Shown here piece by piece: positions 54,012 through 61,872 of a stretch of DNA of 64,000 bases. The stretch is from Alphaproteobacteria bacterium HT1-32. GTDB lineage: Bacteria > Pseudomonadota > Alphaproteobacteria > Rhodospirillales > HT1-32. The stretch is taken from positions 372,001 to 436,000 of the forward strand of contig WJPL01000002.1 in assembly GCA_009649675.1 (NCBI GenBank). Direction: 5' to 3'. The position numbers and the translations under genes were made by a program. The notes under the pieces were generated by a model. It saw nothing but the letters and a program-made list of their open reading frames with translations, made no database searches and was not told the origin of the DNA. How positions within the stretch are numbered: position 1 is the first letter of the stretch; each line of letters starts with the position of its first letter.

Positions 54012-55289
54012 CTATCTTTCGTTCTTTTCCGGTTTCCAGCTGCGGCCTTTGTCGACGGCCTTGTTGCCGAATTTTTCACGGACGGCATCCATAGCCCGTT
54101 CAATTTTCGCACGCTTTTCACTGTCCGGATCGGCAAGGTCGATGGCATCGGCAAAACGGGCGGGAACAATGCCCTGAACACCGACTCCGATCAGCCGGAA
54201 GGCCTGACGGCCGGTGGCTTCCCGCACCAGCAGCGGGACGGCCGTGCGGTATAGGTTTTCAGCAAGTTGTGATGCGCCGGGCATTTTTTGCGACCGGGTG
54301 ATCAGCCGGAAGTCCGGGGTTTTCAGCTTCAGTATCACACCTTCACCGGCCAGTTCCTTGGCTTTCAGCCGGGCTGAGACTTTCTGACAAAGCGGCCAGA
54401 GCTTTTCCCGAAGCGCGTCGGTATCGGAAATGTCGTCATTGAAGGTTGTCTCTGCCGAAACAGATTTTGCCCCTGAGGATGGTTCAATCCGCCGGTTGTC
54501 GCGACCGTGCGAGAAGTTTGCAAGGCGGCTGCCGATCGACCCATAACGGCTGATCAGGTCTTTCTCGGTCTTACGTTGCAGGTCACCGATCAGAGGCAAT
54601 CCGTCGCGCTGGAGCTTCTTCTGCAACTGGCGTCCGACACCCCACATCAGTTTGACGGACTGGGTCGCCAGAAAATCGACAGCCTCCGCCTGACCGATGA
54701 CGGCAAACCCCTTTGGCTTGTCCAGATCAGAGGCAACCTTGGCGAGGAACTTGTTGTAGCTGAGGCCGATGGAGGCCGTGACCCCGACTTCCTTTTCAAT
54801 GCGCAGGATCAGTCGGGCCAGCGTTTCAGCCGGCGAGCCATGATGCAGCCGTTCAGTGCCGGACAGATCGAGAAATGCTTCATCAATAGAGAGTGGCTCT
54901 ACCTGCGGTGTGAGTTCCTGCATCAGCGTTCTGATGGCGTGCCCTGCCTTTGCGTATTTCGTCATGTCCGGTTTGATGACAACAGCGTCAGGGCAGGCCT
55001 TCAGTGCCTTGTACATGGGCATGGCAGAATGCACGCCGCGGGTCCGGGCAACATAGCAGGCGGCAGAGACAACCCCCCGCTGCATGCCGCCGACGATGAC
55101 CGGTTTGTCCCGCAGTTCCGGATTATCCCGTTTCTCGACCGTCGCATAAAACGCGTCGCAGTCGATATGGGCGATGGAAAGCTCGAACAGTTCGGCATGA
55201 CGGATGACGCGGGGCGAGCCGCAGCTTCGGCATCTCGACCCGTTGCCCGGTTCACGCGTCAGGCAGCTTCGGCAAAGCGCCGGGGGCAT
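54012..55289 (-). CDS. dinB: DNA polymerase IV with N-terminal zinc knuckle
   Basis: 425 residues, a Y-family translesion polymerase. The palm has HIDCDAF (41-47) and SIDEAFLD, giving the metal-binding Asp/Glu. A four-Cys N-terminal element (C6-x2-C9, C20-x2-C23) precedes the catalytic domain, which E. coli DinB lacks. I see no clear clamp-binding QLxLF at the C-terminus, which is Lys/Glu-rich (SWKPEKNER). It follows the ROK gene by 2 bases, so the pair is cotranscribed. Confidence 0.93.
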   Translation of the reverse strand: MPPALCRSCLTREPGNGSRCRSCGSPRVIRHAELFELSIAHIDCDAFYATVEKRDNPELRDKPVIVGGMQRGVVSAACYVARTRGVHSAMPMYKALKACPDAVVIKPDMTKYAKAGHAIRTLMQELTPQVEPLSIDEAFLDLSGTERLHHGSPAETLARLILRIEKEVGVTASIGLSYNKFLAKVASDLDKPKGFAVIGQAEAVDFLATQSVKLMWGVGRQLQKKLQRDGLPLIGDLQRKTEKDLISRYGSIGSRLANFSHGRDNRRIEPSSGAKSVSAETTFNDDISDTDALREKLWPLCQKVSARLKAKELAGEGVILKLKTPDFRLITRSQKMPGASQLAENLYRTAVPLLVREATGRQAFRLIGVGVQGIVPARFADAIDLADPDSEKRAKIERAMDAVREKFGNKAVDKGRSWKPEKNER

Positions 55290-55291
55290 GA

Positions 55292-56191
55292 TCAGTCAGC
55301 CCCCTCGTCATGCCATAACCAGGCGGCACCCCGTACCCCGCTCGAATCGCCATGCAGGGGCGGGAGGAGGCGGGTAACGACCGTCCGGGAGAACACATAG
55401 CGGTCCCAGATCAGGGGGACATTGCTGAACAGCCGGTCGATCTTGGACAGTCCGCCGCCGAGCACAATGGCATCAGGGTCGATGATATTGATGACACTGC
55501 CCAGCGCCCGAGCCAGCTGATCTTCATAGGCGCTGAGGGTTGCCTCACAGGACGGGGTGGCAAGGCTGGCGATCTGTTCGGCGGTCAGGTTCTCGCCGGT
55601 CAGGTGATGATGGCGGGCTGCAAGGCCGGGACCGGACAGAAAGGTTTCGATGCAGCCAGACCGACCGCAGTAACAGGCAGCGCCTGGCTGTTCTGACGGG
55701 TTCATCGCGGGCATTGGATTGTGGCCCCATTCCCCGGCAATGGCGTTTGGTCCTGCCAGCAACTGATGATTGATGACGATACCGCCGCCAACGCCAGTGC
55801 CAAGGATGACCCCGAATACCGTCTGGCAGCCTGCCGCGGCGCCATCTATTGCTTCGGAGATGGCGAAACAGTCCGCATCATTTGCCAGCCGGACCGGACG
55901 ATGCAGGGCATGCATCAGATCATGGTCGAGGGGCTTGCCGATCAGCCATGTGGAGTTTGCGTTTTTTACCAGTCCGGTATCGGGGGCGATGGTGCCGGGA
56001 ATGCCGATGCCGATCGTACAGGTTTCGGACTGATCGGATTCCAGATCGTCTATCAGATCACAGATCGCCTGTATGGTTCCGGTATAGCTGCCCTGTGGCG
56101 TCGGCACGCGCTCACGCCGCAGGATTTCGCCGTCAGCTGACAGCAATATCCCTTCGATCTTTGTCCCGCCGAGGTCGATACCGATACGCAT
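55292..56191 (-). CDS. ROK family sugar kinase
   Basis: 299 residues. Residues IGIDLGGTKIEG at the start bind ATP phosphate; the ROK zinc motif CYCGRSGCIETF and the sequence HN/E-type WGHNPMP are present. The NagK/fructokinase group fits best, but the sugar is not resolvable. The start lies next to the start region of the divergent MBL gene. It leads the ROK-dinB pair, an unusual coupling of sugar phosphorylation and translesion polymerase. Confidence 0.9.
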   Translation of the reverse strand: MRIGIDLGGTKIEGILLSADGEILRRERVPTPQGSYTGTIQAICDLIDDLESDQSETCTIGIGIPGTIAPDTGLVKNANSTWLIGKPLDHDLMHALHRPVRLANDADCFAISEAIDGAAAGCQTVFGVILGTGVGGGIVINHQLLAGPNAIAGEWGHNPMPAMNPSEQPGAACYCGRSGCIETFLSGPGLAARHHHLTGENLTAEQIASLATPSCEATLSAYEDQLARALGSVINIIDPDAIVLGGGLSKIDRLFSNVPLIWDRYVFSRTVVTRLLPPLHGDSSGVRGAAWLWHDEGAD

Positions 56192-56266
56192 ATGCCTGAG
56201 TATACAACTTGTTGGTCAAAGTCAGCAGCCCTATGGTTCGTCAAAACTGATTTTCGGGAGCGAGAT

Positions 56267-57292
56267 GTGACAGACCGGATCGATTATATCTTTGAGGGGC
56301 AACCGGCAGGTGGTGAAGCCTGGCAGGTGGCAGAGGGTGTGTTCTGGATACGGATGCCGCTGCCATTCGCACTCGACCATATAAATCTGTGGCTGCTTGA
56401 AGATGGTGATGGCTGGACAGTTGTGGATACCGGGATCAACCGGGAAGAAATCAAGGACCTGTGGGAGACGGTGTTTACCTCGGTGCTGGGTGGCCGCCCG
56501 GTAAAACGTCTGATCTGCACGCATTATCATCCCGATCATATGGGGCTGGCCGGCTGGCTGACGGAACGGCTTGGTGTCGGGATGTGGGCTACGGACGGTG
56601 AATGGCGCATGGCGGCACAAGTCCACGCCAAGGATGATGCCGATTTCTCGGGTGAACTGGAGATCATGTATCGCAAATGCGGGTATGATGAAGGCTTCAT
56701 CGGACGGGTGCATGAACGCGGAAACCCCTATCGCCGTCGTGCAGGCAGCATACCTGACCCGGCACATATTCTGGCAGACGGAGACCGGATCGAGATAGGC
56801 CGGCATTCCTGGCAGGTCATCGTCGGGCGGGGGCATGCGCCGGAACATGCCTGTCTGTTCAGTGAGAAAGCTGGCGTGCTCATATCAGGCGATCAGGTCT
56901 TGCCGAAGATTACCCCGAATATCAGTGTGCAGGCCGGTGATCTGGAGGCGGATCCGCTGGCACAGTATCTGGCCTCACTGGATCTGTTCGAGCCATTGCC
57001 GGACAACACACTGGTACTGCCGTCACATAAATGGCCTTTCCGGGGGTTGAAACAGCGCCTGCAATCGCTGCGTGACCACCATGCAGACCGGCTGGAGGAA
57101 ACCCTGCTGGGTTGCGTGACTCCGCGCACGGTTCGCGAAGCGGTGCCAATCCTGTTCCGCCGTGAACTGAACGATCACCAGCTGTTCTTTGCCATCGGTG
57201 AGGCCCTGGCTCACCTCAATCATCTCTGGAAGCTTGGTCGTCTGACCCGAACCGTTGACGAGGATGGTATCTGGCGGTTCGTCAGAAGCTGA
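56267..57292 (+). CDS. MBL-fold metallo-hydrolase
   Basis: 341 residues from the GTG at 56267, which has GGGAG six bases upstream; an ATG at 56192 would add 25 unlikely residues. The first lines (VFWIRMPLPFALDHINLWLL) and THYHPDHMG (HxHxDH metal site) belong to the large group of MBL hydrolases that also includes glyoxalase II-like enzymes. A later His (GRGHAPEHACLF) and SGDQVLP complete the metal ligands. A C-terminal helical domain of about 80 residues follows. The substrate is unknown. Confidence 0.88.
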   Translation: MTDRIDYIFEGQPAGGEAWQVAEGVFWIRMPLPFALDHINLWLLEDGDGWTVVDTGINREEIKDLWETVFTSVLGGRPVKRLICTHYHPDHMGLAGWLTERLGVGMWATDGEWRMAAQVHAKDDADFSGELEIMYRKCGYDEGFIGRVHERGNPYRRRAGSIPDPAHILADGDRIEIGRHSWQVIVGRGHAPEHACLFSEKAGVLISGDQVLPKITPNISVQAGDLEADPLAQYLASLDLFEPLPDNTLVLPSHKWPFRGLKQRLQSLRDHHADRLEETLLGCVTPRTVREAVPILFRRELNDHQLFFAIGEALAHLNHLWKLGRLTRTVDEDGIWRFVRS

Positions 57293-57321
57293 TAGCGGCA
57301 AACGGGAGAGCAGGTTCCCAC

Positions 57322-57774
57322 ATGTCTGGTGACTTCGAACGCGATGGCTATCGGTTTGTTGATGTTCCGGGTCAGCTTGATCCGGAATGGATGACGAATG
57401 CAGTTCTCAGTTCCTACTGGGGTGGCAGGCTCGGCCGTGAGCAGGTCCGGGAGTCACTTGAGAACGCACGGCTGTTCGGCCTGCTGGATCAGCAGGGGCA
57501 TCAGGTCGGGATGGCCCGGGTGGTGACCGACGGAACCCGCTTTGCCTGGCTGTCTGATGTGATCATTGCAGAAGATCTGCGCGGTCGTGGTCTGGGGCAG
57601 TGGATGCTCGGTCTGATTTTCGGATCAGCGGGGCTGCGGCGTGTTGACCGCTGGCTGCTGGCAACCGGCGACGGCCATGACCTGTATCGCCGGTTCGGCT
57701 TTGTGTCGACCGATGTGGACGGAAAGTTCATGGTCCGAACAGTGGGCAGTCCGGGCTCAATGAGTGTGGAATAA
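57322..57774 (+). CDS. GNAT family N-acetyltransferase
   Basis: 150 residues, one GNAT domain. Acetyl-CoA loop RGRGLGQWM (about 90-98), and the beta4 segment WLSDVIIAEDLRG. The C-terminal LYRRFGF is typical. The acceptor is unknown. It lies 29 bases after the MBL gene and 50 before the persulfide dioxygenase-like gene, so the three probably form one operon. Confidence 0.88.
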   Translation: MSGDFERDGYRFVDVPGQLDPEWMTNAVLSSYWGGRLGREQVRESLENARLFGLLDQQGHQVGMARVVTDGTRFAWLSDVIIAEDLRGRGLGQWMLGLIFGSAGLRRVDRWLLATGDGHDLYRRFGFVSTDVDGKFMVRTVGSPGSMSVE

Positions 57775-57824
57775 TACGATATCAGTATGTAGAATTAGGG
57801 TGGTATCAACTTACAGGATCACCC

Positions 57825-58688
57825 ATGCCGCAGCCGGATATCACCGCCTTCTTCGACAAGCTCACATCGACACTCAGCTATGTCCTGTCAGATCCGGAGA
57901 CCGGAGCCTGCGCGGTTATTGATCCGTTGCTGGGATATGATGCGGCATCCGGTCACACCAACAGCACGGGCGCCGAGGAAATCGCGACCTTTGTCGAGAG
58001 CAGGGGGCTGACCTGTGTCTGGTTGCTCGAAACGCATGTCCATGCGGATCATCTGTCAGGGGCGGCCTGGCTGAAAAACCGTCTGGGAGGTCGTATTGGT
58101 ATTGGCAGTGGTGTCTGCGCGGTACAGCAGAATTTCGTCCGTATTTTTGACCTGGCGGATGAAGTGGCGACAGACGGGTCGCAATTCGATCATCTGTTCG
58201 TCGATGGTGAAGATTTCGAAATCGGGAAGTTACGGGGGCAGGTGATGGCGACCCCCGGGCATACGCCGTCCTGCGTCAGCTATCTGGTCGATGGCAATGT
58301 TTTTGTCGGCGACCTGTTGTTCATGCCGGATTTCGGCACCGCCCGCTGCGACTTTCCGGGCGGGTCAGCCCGTGAACTCTATAACTCCGTGCAGAAGGTT
58401 CTGGCGCTGCCTGACGAGACAAATATCTATACCTGTCATGACTATCAGCCCGGTGGCCGGGAGTTGCGCTATCAGGCTACCGTTGCCGAGCAGAAAGCCT
58501 CGAATCTACATATAGGGGGTGATGCCACCGCGGACGGATTCGTCGCCATGCGTGAATCCCGTGATTCGACTCTTGCCATGCCGGGGCTGATCATTCCGGC
58601 CATTCAGGTGAATATCCGGGCCGGAAATCTGCCGGATCCTGCGGATAACGGCACTTCCTATCTGCGGGTTCCGCTCAACATTCTCTAG
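57825..58688 (+). CDS. Persulfide dioxygenase-like MBL protein (ETHE1/Blh family)
   Basis: 287 residues. ETHVHADHLSGA gives the HxHxDH site, and TPGHTPSCVSYLV and GDLLFMPDFGTARCDFPGGSA match the ETHE1/SDO branch, which oxidises glutathione persulfide to sulfite using mononuclear iron. No rhodanese or SQR gene is next to it. An adenylylsulfate route elsewhere may handle the sulfite; the TauE-like exporter at 50418 is a thinner candidate. Confidence 0.9.
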   Translation: MPQPDITAFFDKLTSTLSYVLSDPETGACAVIDPLLGYDAASGHTNSTGAEEIATFVESRGLTCVWLLETHVHADHLSGAAWLKNRLGGRIGIGSGVCAVQQNFVRIFDLADEVATDGSQFDHLFVDGEDFEIGKLRGQVMATPGHTPSCVSYLVDGNVFVGDLLFMPDFGTARCDFPGGSARELYNSVQKVLALPDETNIYTCHDYQPGGRELRYQATVAEQKASNLHIGGDATADGFVAMRESRDSTLAMPGLIIPAIQVNIRAGNLPDPADNGTSYLRVPLNIL

Positions 58689-58849
58689 CGGTCAGCGCCA
58701 GCACCGGCAGCCAGGATAGAACCTGTCATATTTGCCCGTCGCCAGTGCAGCCCGGGCCATCAATTAATCCGCCTTCGGAACAATCCGCAGAAACCCAGTG
58801 AGTCGCGGAGCGGCAACCGGTTTTTGCCATTATTTCGACAAGAATTCAG

Positions 58850-58877
58850 TCGACAGCGCACCGAGATTTGGTATCTT
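58850..58877 (+). promoter_or_regulatory. Candidate nrdA promoter
   Basis: TCGACA (-35) and TATCTT (-10) are separated by 16 bases, about 105 bases before the nrdA GTG. The candidate NrdR boxes and DnaA boxes lie just downstream of the predicted start site, a good position for repression. Confidence 0.4.
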
Positions 58878-58889
58878 CCCTCTGCCCGG

Positions 58890-58937
58890 CCACTACATCT
58901 AGGGGATATGCCCGGGTTTCAAAACTATTATCCACAG
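58890..58937. promoter_or_regulatory. Tandem NrdR-box-like sequences before nrdA
   Basis: CCACTACATCTAGGGG (58890-58905) matches the 16-base NrdR palindrome at 11 positions by my count. A weaker copy begins at 58922 (AAACTAT...), exactly 32 bases downstream; NrdR boxes usually occur as pairs about three helical turns apart. The spacing is the best support. The second box overlaps a DnaA box. Confidence 0.5.
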
Positions 58938-58948
58938 GCTGTGGATAC
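58928..58948. promoter_or_regulatory. Inverted pair of DnaA boxes before nrdA
   Basis: TTATCCACA at 58928-58936 is a perfect consensus DnaA box. TGTGGATAC at 58940-58948 is an 8/9 box on the other strand (GTATCCACA). Together they form a 9-base inverted repeat around one base. DnaA boxes are known in the E. coli nrdAB promoter, so direct DnaA control of dNTP supply is plausible. Confidence 0.6.
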
Positions 58949-58981
58949 CGGGAATGTAAGGCCTCGCAAGGGAGATCGGGT

Positions 58982-60817
58982 GTGCTGGACGTCGTACAAT
59001 TAGCTGAGGGCAGTGCCGTCACTGTGGATAGATCACGGGACGCGCTGCTGACGGAATTTGGCAAAGCTACGCTGACTGACCGATATCTGATGCCGGGTGA
59101 GAGCTTTCAGGATCTGTTTGCGCGGGTCTCCAGCTACTATGCGGATGACAATGCGCATGCCCAGCGACTCTATGATTACATGTCGCGTCACTGGTTCATG
59201 CCGGCCACGCCGGTACTGTCGAATGGCGGCACAAAACGGGGGCTGCCGATTTCCTGTTTTCTGAATGAATCGACAGACAGCCTGAATGGTATTGTCGATC
59301 TGTGGAACGAGAATGTCTGGCTTGCCGCACGCGGTGGCGGCATTGGCAGCTACTGGGGCAATCTGCGGTCGATCGGCGAGACGGTCGGCGGCAATGGCAA
59401 GACATCCGGTGTCGTGCCCTTCATCCGGGTGATGGATTCGCTGACACTGGCGATCAGCCAGGGGTCACTGCGGCGTGGTTCGGCGGCGGTCTATCTGCCG
59501 ATCAGCCATCCGGAAGTTGAAGAGTTCATCGAGATTCGCCGTCCGACCGGTGGCGATCCGAATCGCAAGGCGCTGAACCTGCATCACGGTATCGCCATTA
59601 CCGATGATTTCATGCGTGCTGTGGAACGTGATGGCGACTGGAAACTGAAAAGTCCGAAAGACGGTTCCACCATTCGTGTGGTGCGGGCCCGTGACCTGTG
59701 GATTCGCATGCTGACGGCCCGGATTGAAACCGGCGAGCCTTATATGCTGTTCATTGATCATGTGAACCGGGCGATTCCGGAACATCACAAAATGGCCGGC
59801 CTGCAGGTCAAAACCTCAAACCTCTGCTCGGAAATCACCCTGCCGACCGGGATCGACCAGAACGGTGAAGACCGCACCGCTGTCTGCTGCCTGTCCTCGC
59901 TCAATCTGGAGCGGTACATGGACTGGCGCGACCATCCGACATTCATCGAGGATGTTTTCCGCTTCCTCGACAATGTGCTGAGCGATTTCATCAAGAACGC
60001 GCCGGAAAGCATGAAGCGTGCAGCTTATGCCGCGATGCGGGAACGCTCGGTCGGTCTGGGGGTCATGGGCTTTCACTCCTTTCTGCAGTCGCAGAATGTG
60101 GCCTTTGAAAGTGCCATTGCGAAAGCCTGGAACAAGAAAATCTTCAAGCATATCCGGGGACAGGCCGATGAGGCCTCGACCATGCTGGCTAAAGAACGTG
60201 GTGCCTGCCCGGATGCGCAGGACTATGGCGCGATGGAACGCTTCTCGAACAAGATCGCGATTGCGCCGACCGCTTCCATCTCGATCATTGCCGGCAATTC
60301 ATCGCCGGGTATTGAGCCGTTTGCCGGTAACAGTTTTGTCCAGAAAACGCTGTCGGGCACCTTTAACGTGCGCAACAAGAACCTGGTGAAGGTGCTGGAG
60401 GAGAAGGGCCAGAATACGGAAGAAGTCTGGTCCTCGATCACCACCCGGGAAGGGTCGGTTCAGCATCTCGATTTCCTTGATGATCATGAGAAGATGGTCT
60501 TCCGTTCGGCGTTCGAACTGGATCAGCGCTGGATCATCGAACATGCGGCTGACCGTACGCCGTTTATTTGCCAGTCGCAGTCAGTGAACCTGTTCGTTCC
60601 GGCAAATGTTCATAAACGCGACCTGCACCAGATGCATTTTCAGGCATGGAAGAAGGGCGTGAAGAGCCTTTACTATTGCCGCTCGAAGGCGATCAACCGG
60701 GCGGAAATTGTTTCCAGCATCAATTCGCGCAGCGAACCCGCCAGCAGCGGTCAGATTGACCTGCCGCTGGTCGCTGCAGCTTCCACCGATTACGAGGAGT
60801 GCCTGGCATGTCAGTGA
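58982..60817 (+). CDS. nrdA: Ribonucleotide reductase class I alpha subunit, without ATP-cone
   Basis: 611 residues from the GTG at 58982 (GGGAG seven bases upstream). Active-site residues are all seen: Cys92 (ISCFLNES), thiyl Cys282 with Asn280 and Glu284 (NLCSE), Cys302/303 (AVCCLSSLN), and a C-terminal CxxC pair (607/610). E. coli NrdA is about 150 residues longer at the N-terminus, where its ATP-cone lies; here the protein starts at the barrel region, so the usual dATP overall-activity switch is missing. It overlaps nrdB by 10 bases. Transcription probably answers to NrdR and perhaps DnaA. Confidence 0.93.
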   Translation: MLDVVQLAEGSAVTVDRSRDALLTEFGKATLTDRYLMPGESFQDLFARVSSYYADDNAHAQRLYDYMSRHWFMPATPVLSNGGTKRGLPISCFLNESTDSLNGIVDLWNENVWLAARGGGIGSYWGNLRSIGETVGGNGKTSGVVPFIRVMDSLTLAISQGSLRRGSAAVYLPISHPEVEEFIEIRRPTGGDPNRKALNLHHGIAITDDFMRAVERDGDWKLKSPKDGSTIRVVRARDLWIRMLTARIETGEPYMLFIDHVNRAIPEHHKMAGLQVKTSNLCSEITLPTGIDQNGEDRTAVCCLSSLNLERYMDWRDHPTFIEDVFRFLDNVLSDFIKNAPESMKRAAYAAMRERSVGLGVMGFHSFLQSQNVAFESAIAKAWNKKIFKHIRGQADEASTMLAKERGACPDAQDYGAMERFSNKIAIAPTASISIIAGNSSPGIEPFAGNSFVQKTLSGTFNVRNKNLVKVLEEKGQNTEEVWSSITTREGSVQHLDFLDDHEKMVFRSAFELDQRWIIEHAADRTPFICQSQSVNLFVPANVHKRDLHQMHFQAWKKGVKSLYYCRSKAINRAEIVSSINSRSEPASSGQIDLPLVAAASTDYEECLACQ

Positions 60818-61869
60818 CGTCCGCCGCCGCACGTGTTGAAGATCAGGACGAACCGACAGCCGTCATCATTACCGATCGGGATATCGCAACGCTTCATTCA
60901 ATTGAGCGCCCGACCCTGCTGACCCCGTCTGTTGGCTACAAGCCGTTCCGTTATCCCTGGGCGTTTGAAGCCTGGCAGTCGCAGCAGCAGATGCACTGGC
61001 TGCCGGAAGAAGTGCCGCTGGCCGATGACGTGAAGGACTGGCATCGCGAACTGACGGAATCGGAAACCCATCTGCTGACGCAGATTTTCCGGTTTTTCAC
61101 CCAGTCAGATATCGAAGTGAATAACTGCTACATGAAGCATTATTCACGGGTGTTTCAGCCAACTGAAATCCAGATGATGCTGGCCGCCTTCTCCAATATG
61201 GAGACGGTGCATATTGCTGCCTACAGCCATCTGCTTGATACCATCGGCATGCCGGAACTCGAATATCAGGCCTTCCTCAAATACAAGGAGATGAAGGACA
61301 AGTACGACTATATGCAGCAGTTCAACGTGGACAGCCCACGCGATATTGCCCGCACACTGGCCGTCTTCGGTGCCTTCACGGAAGGCCTGCAACTGTTCGC
61401 CTCCTTCGCCATGCTGCTGAACTTCCCGCGCTTCAACAAGATGAAGGGCATGGGACAGATTGTGACATGGTCCGTCCGCGACGAGACGCTGCACACGAAC
61501 TCAATCATCAAGCTGTTCCGTACCTTTTGTGATGAACATCCGGAAGTGCTCGATGATGCCTTTCGCACCGAACTGATTGAAATCTGCGAACATATCGTCA
61601 ATCACGAAGACGCCTTCATCGACCTGGCCTTCGGTCTTGGCCCGATTGAGGGGCTGACGGCGGAAGATGTGAAACGCTATATCCGCTACATCGCCGATTA
61701 CCGGCTGAAACAGCTGGGTCTCGCCCCGCAATATTTCATCGAAACCAACCCGCTGCCCTGGCTCGACAACATGCTGAACGCGGTCGAGCACACCAACTTC
61801 TTCGAAAACCGGGCCACGGAATATACCCGTGCCGCGACCACAGGGAAATGGGACGAAGCGTTCGACTGA
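60808..61869 (+). CDS. nrdB: Ribonucleotide reductase class I beta subunit
   Basis: 353 residues from the ATG at 60808, which has GAGGAG eight bases upstream and overlaps the nrdA stop. Glu132 and His135 (METVH) are di-iron ligands and Tyr139 is in the position of the stable tyrosyl radical (E. coli Glu115, His118, Tyr122), so a normal radical cofactor is expected. Further ligands are in RDETLHTN. No ATP-cone is attached here either. The C-terminal residues (TGKWDEAFD) would dock onto NrdA. Confidence 0.95.
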   Translation: MSVTSAAARVEDQDEPTAVIITDRDIATLHSIERPTLLTPSVGYKPFRYPWAFEAWQSQQQMHWLPEEVPLADDVKDWHRELTESETHLLTQIFRFFTQSDIEVNNCYMKHYSRVFQPTEIQMMLAAFSNMETVHIAAYSHLLDTIGMPELEYQAFLKYKEMKDKYDYMQQFNVDSPRDIARTLAVFGAFTEGLQLFASFAMLLNFPRFNKMKGMGQIVTWSVRDETLHTNSIIKLFRTFCDEHPEVLDDAFRTELIEICEHIVNHEDAFIDLAFGLGPIEGLTAEDVKRYIRYIADYRLKQLGLAPQYFIETNPLPWLDNMLNAVEHTNFFENRATEYTRAATTGKWDEAFD

Positions 61870-61872
61870 GGA

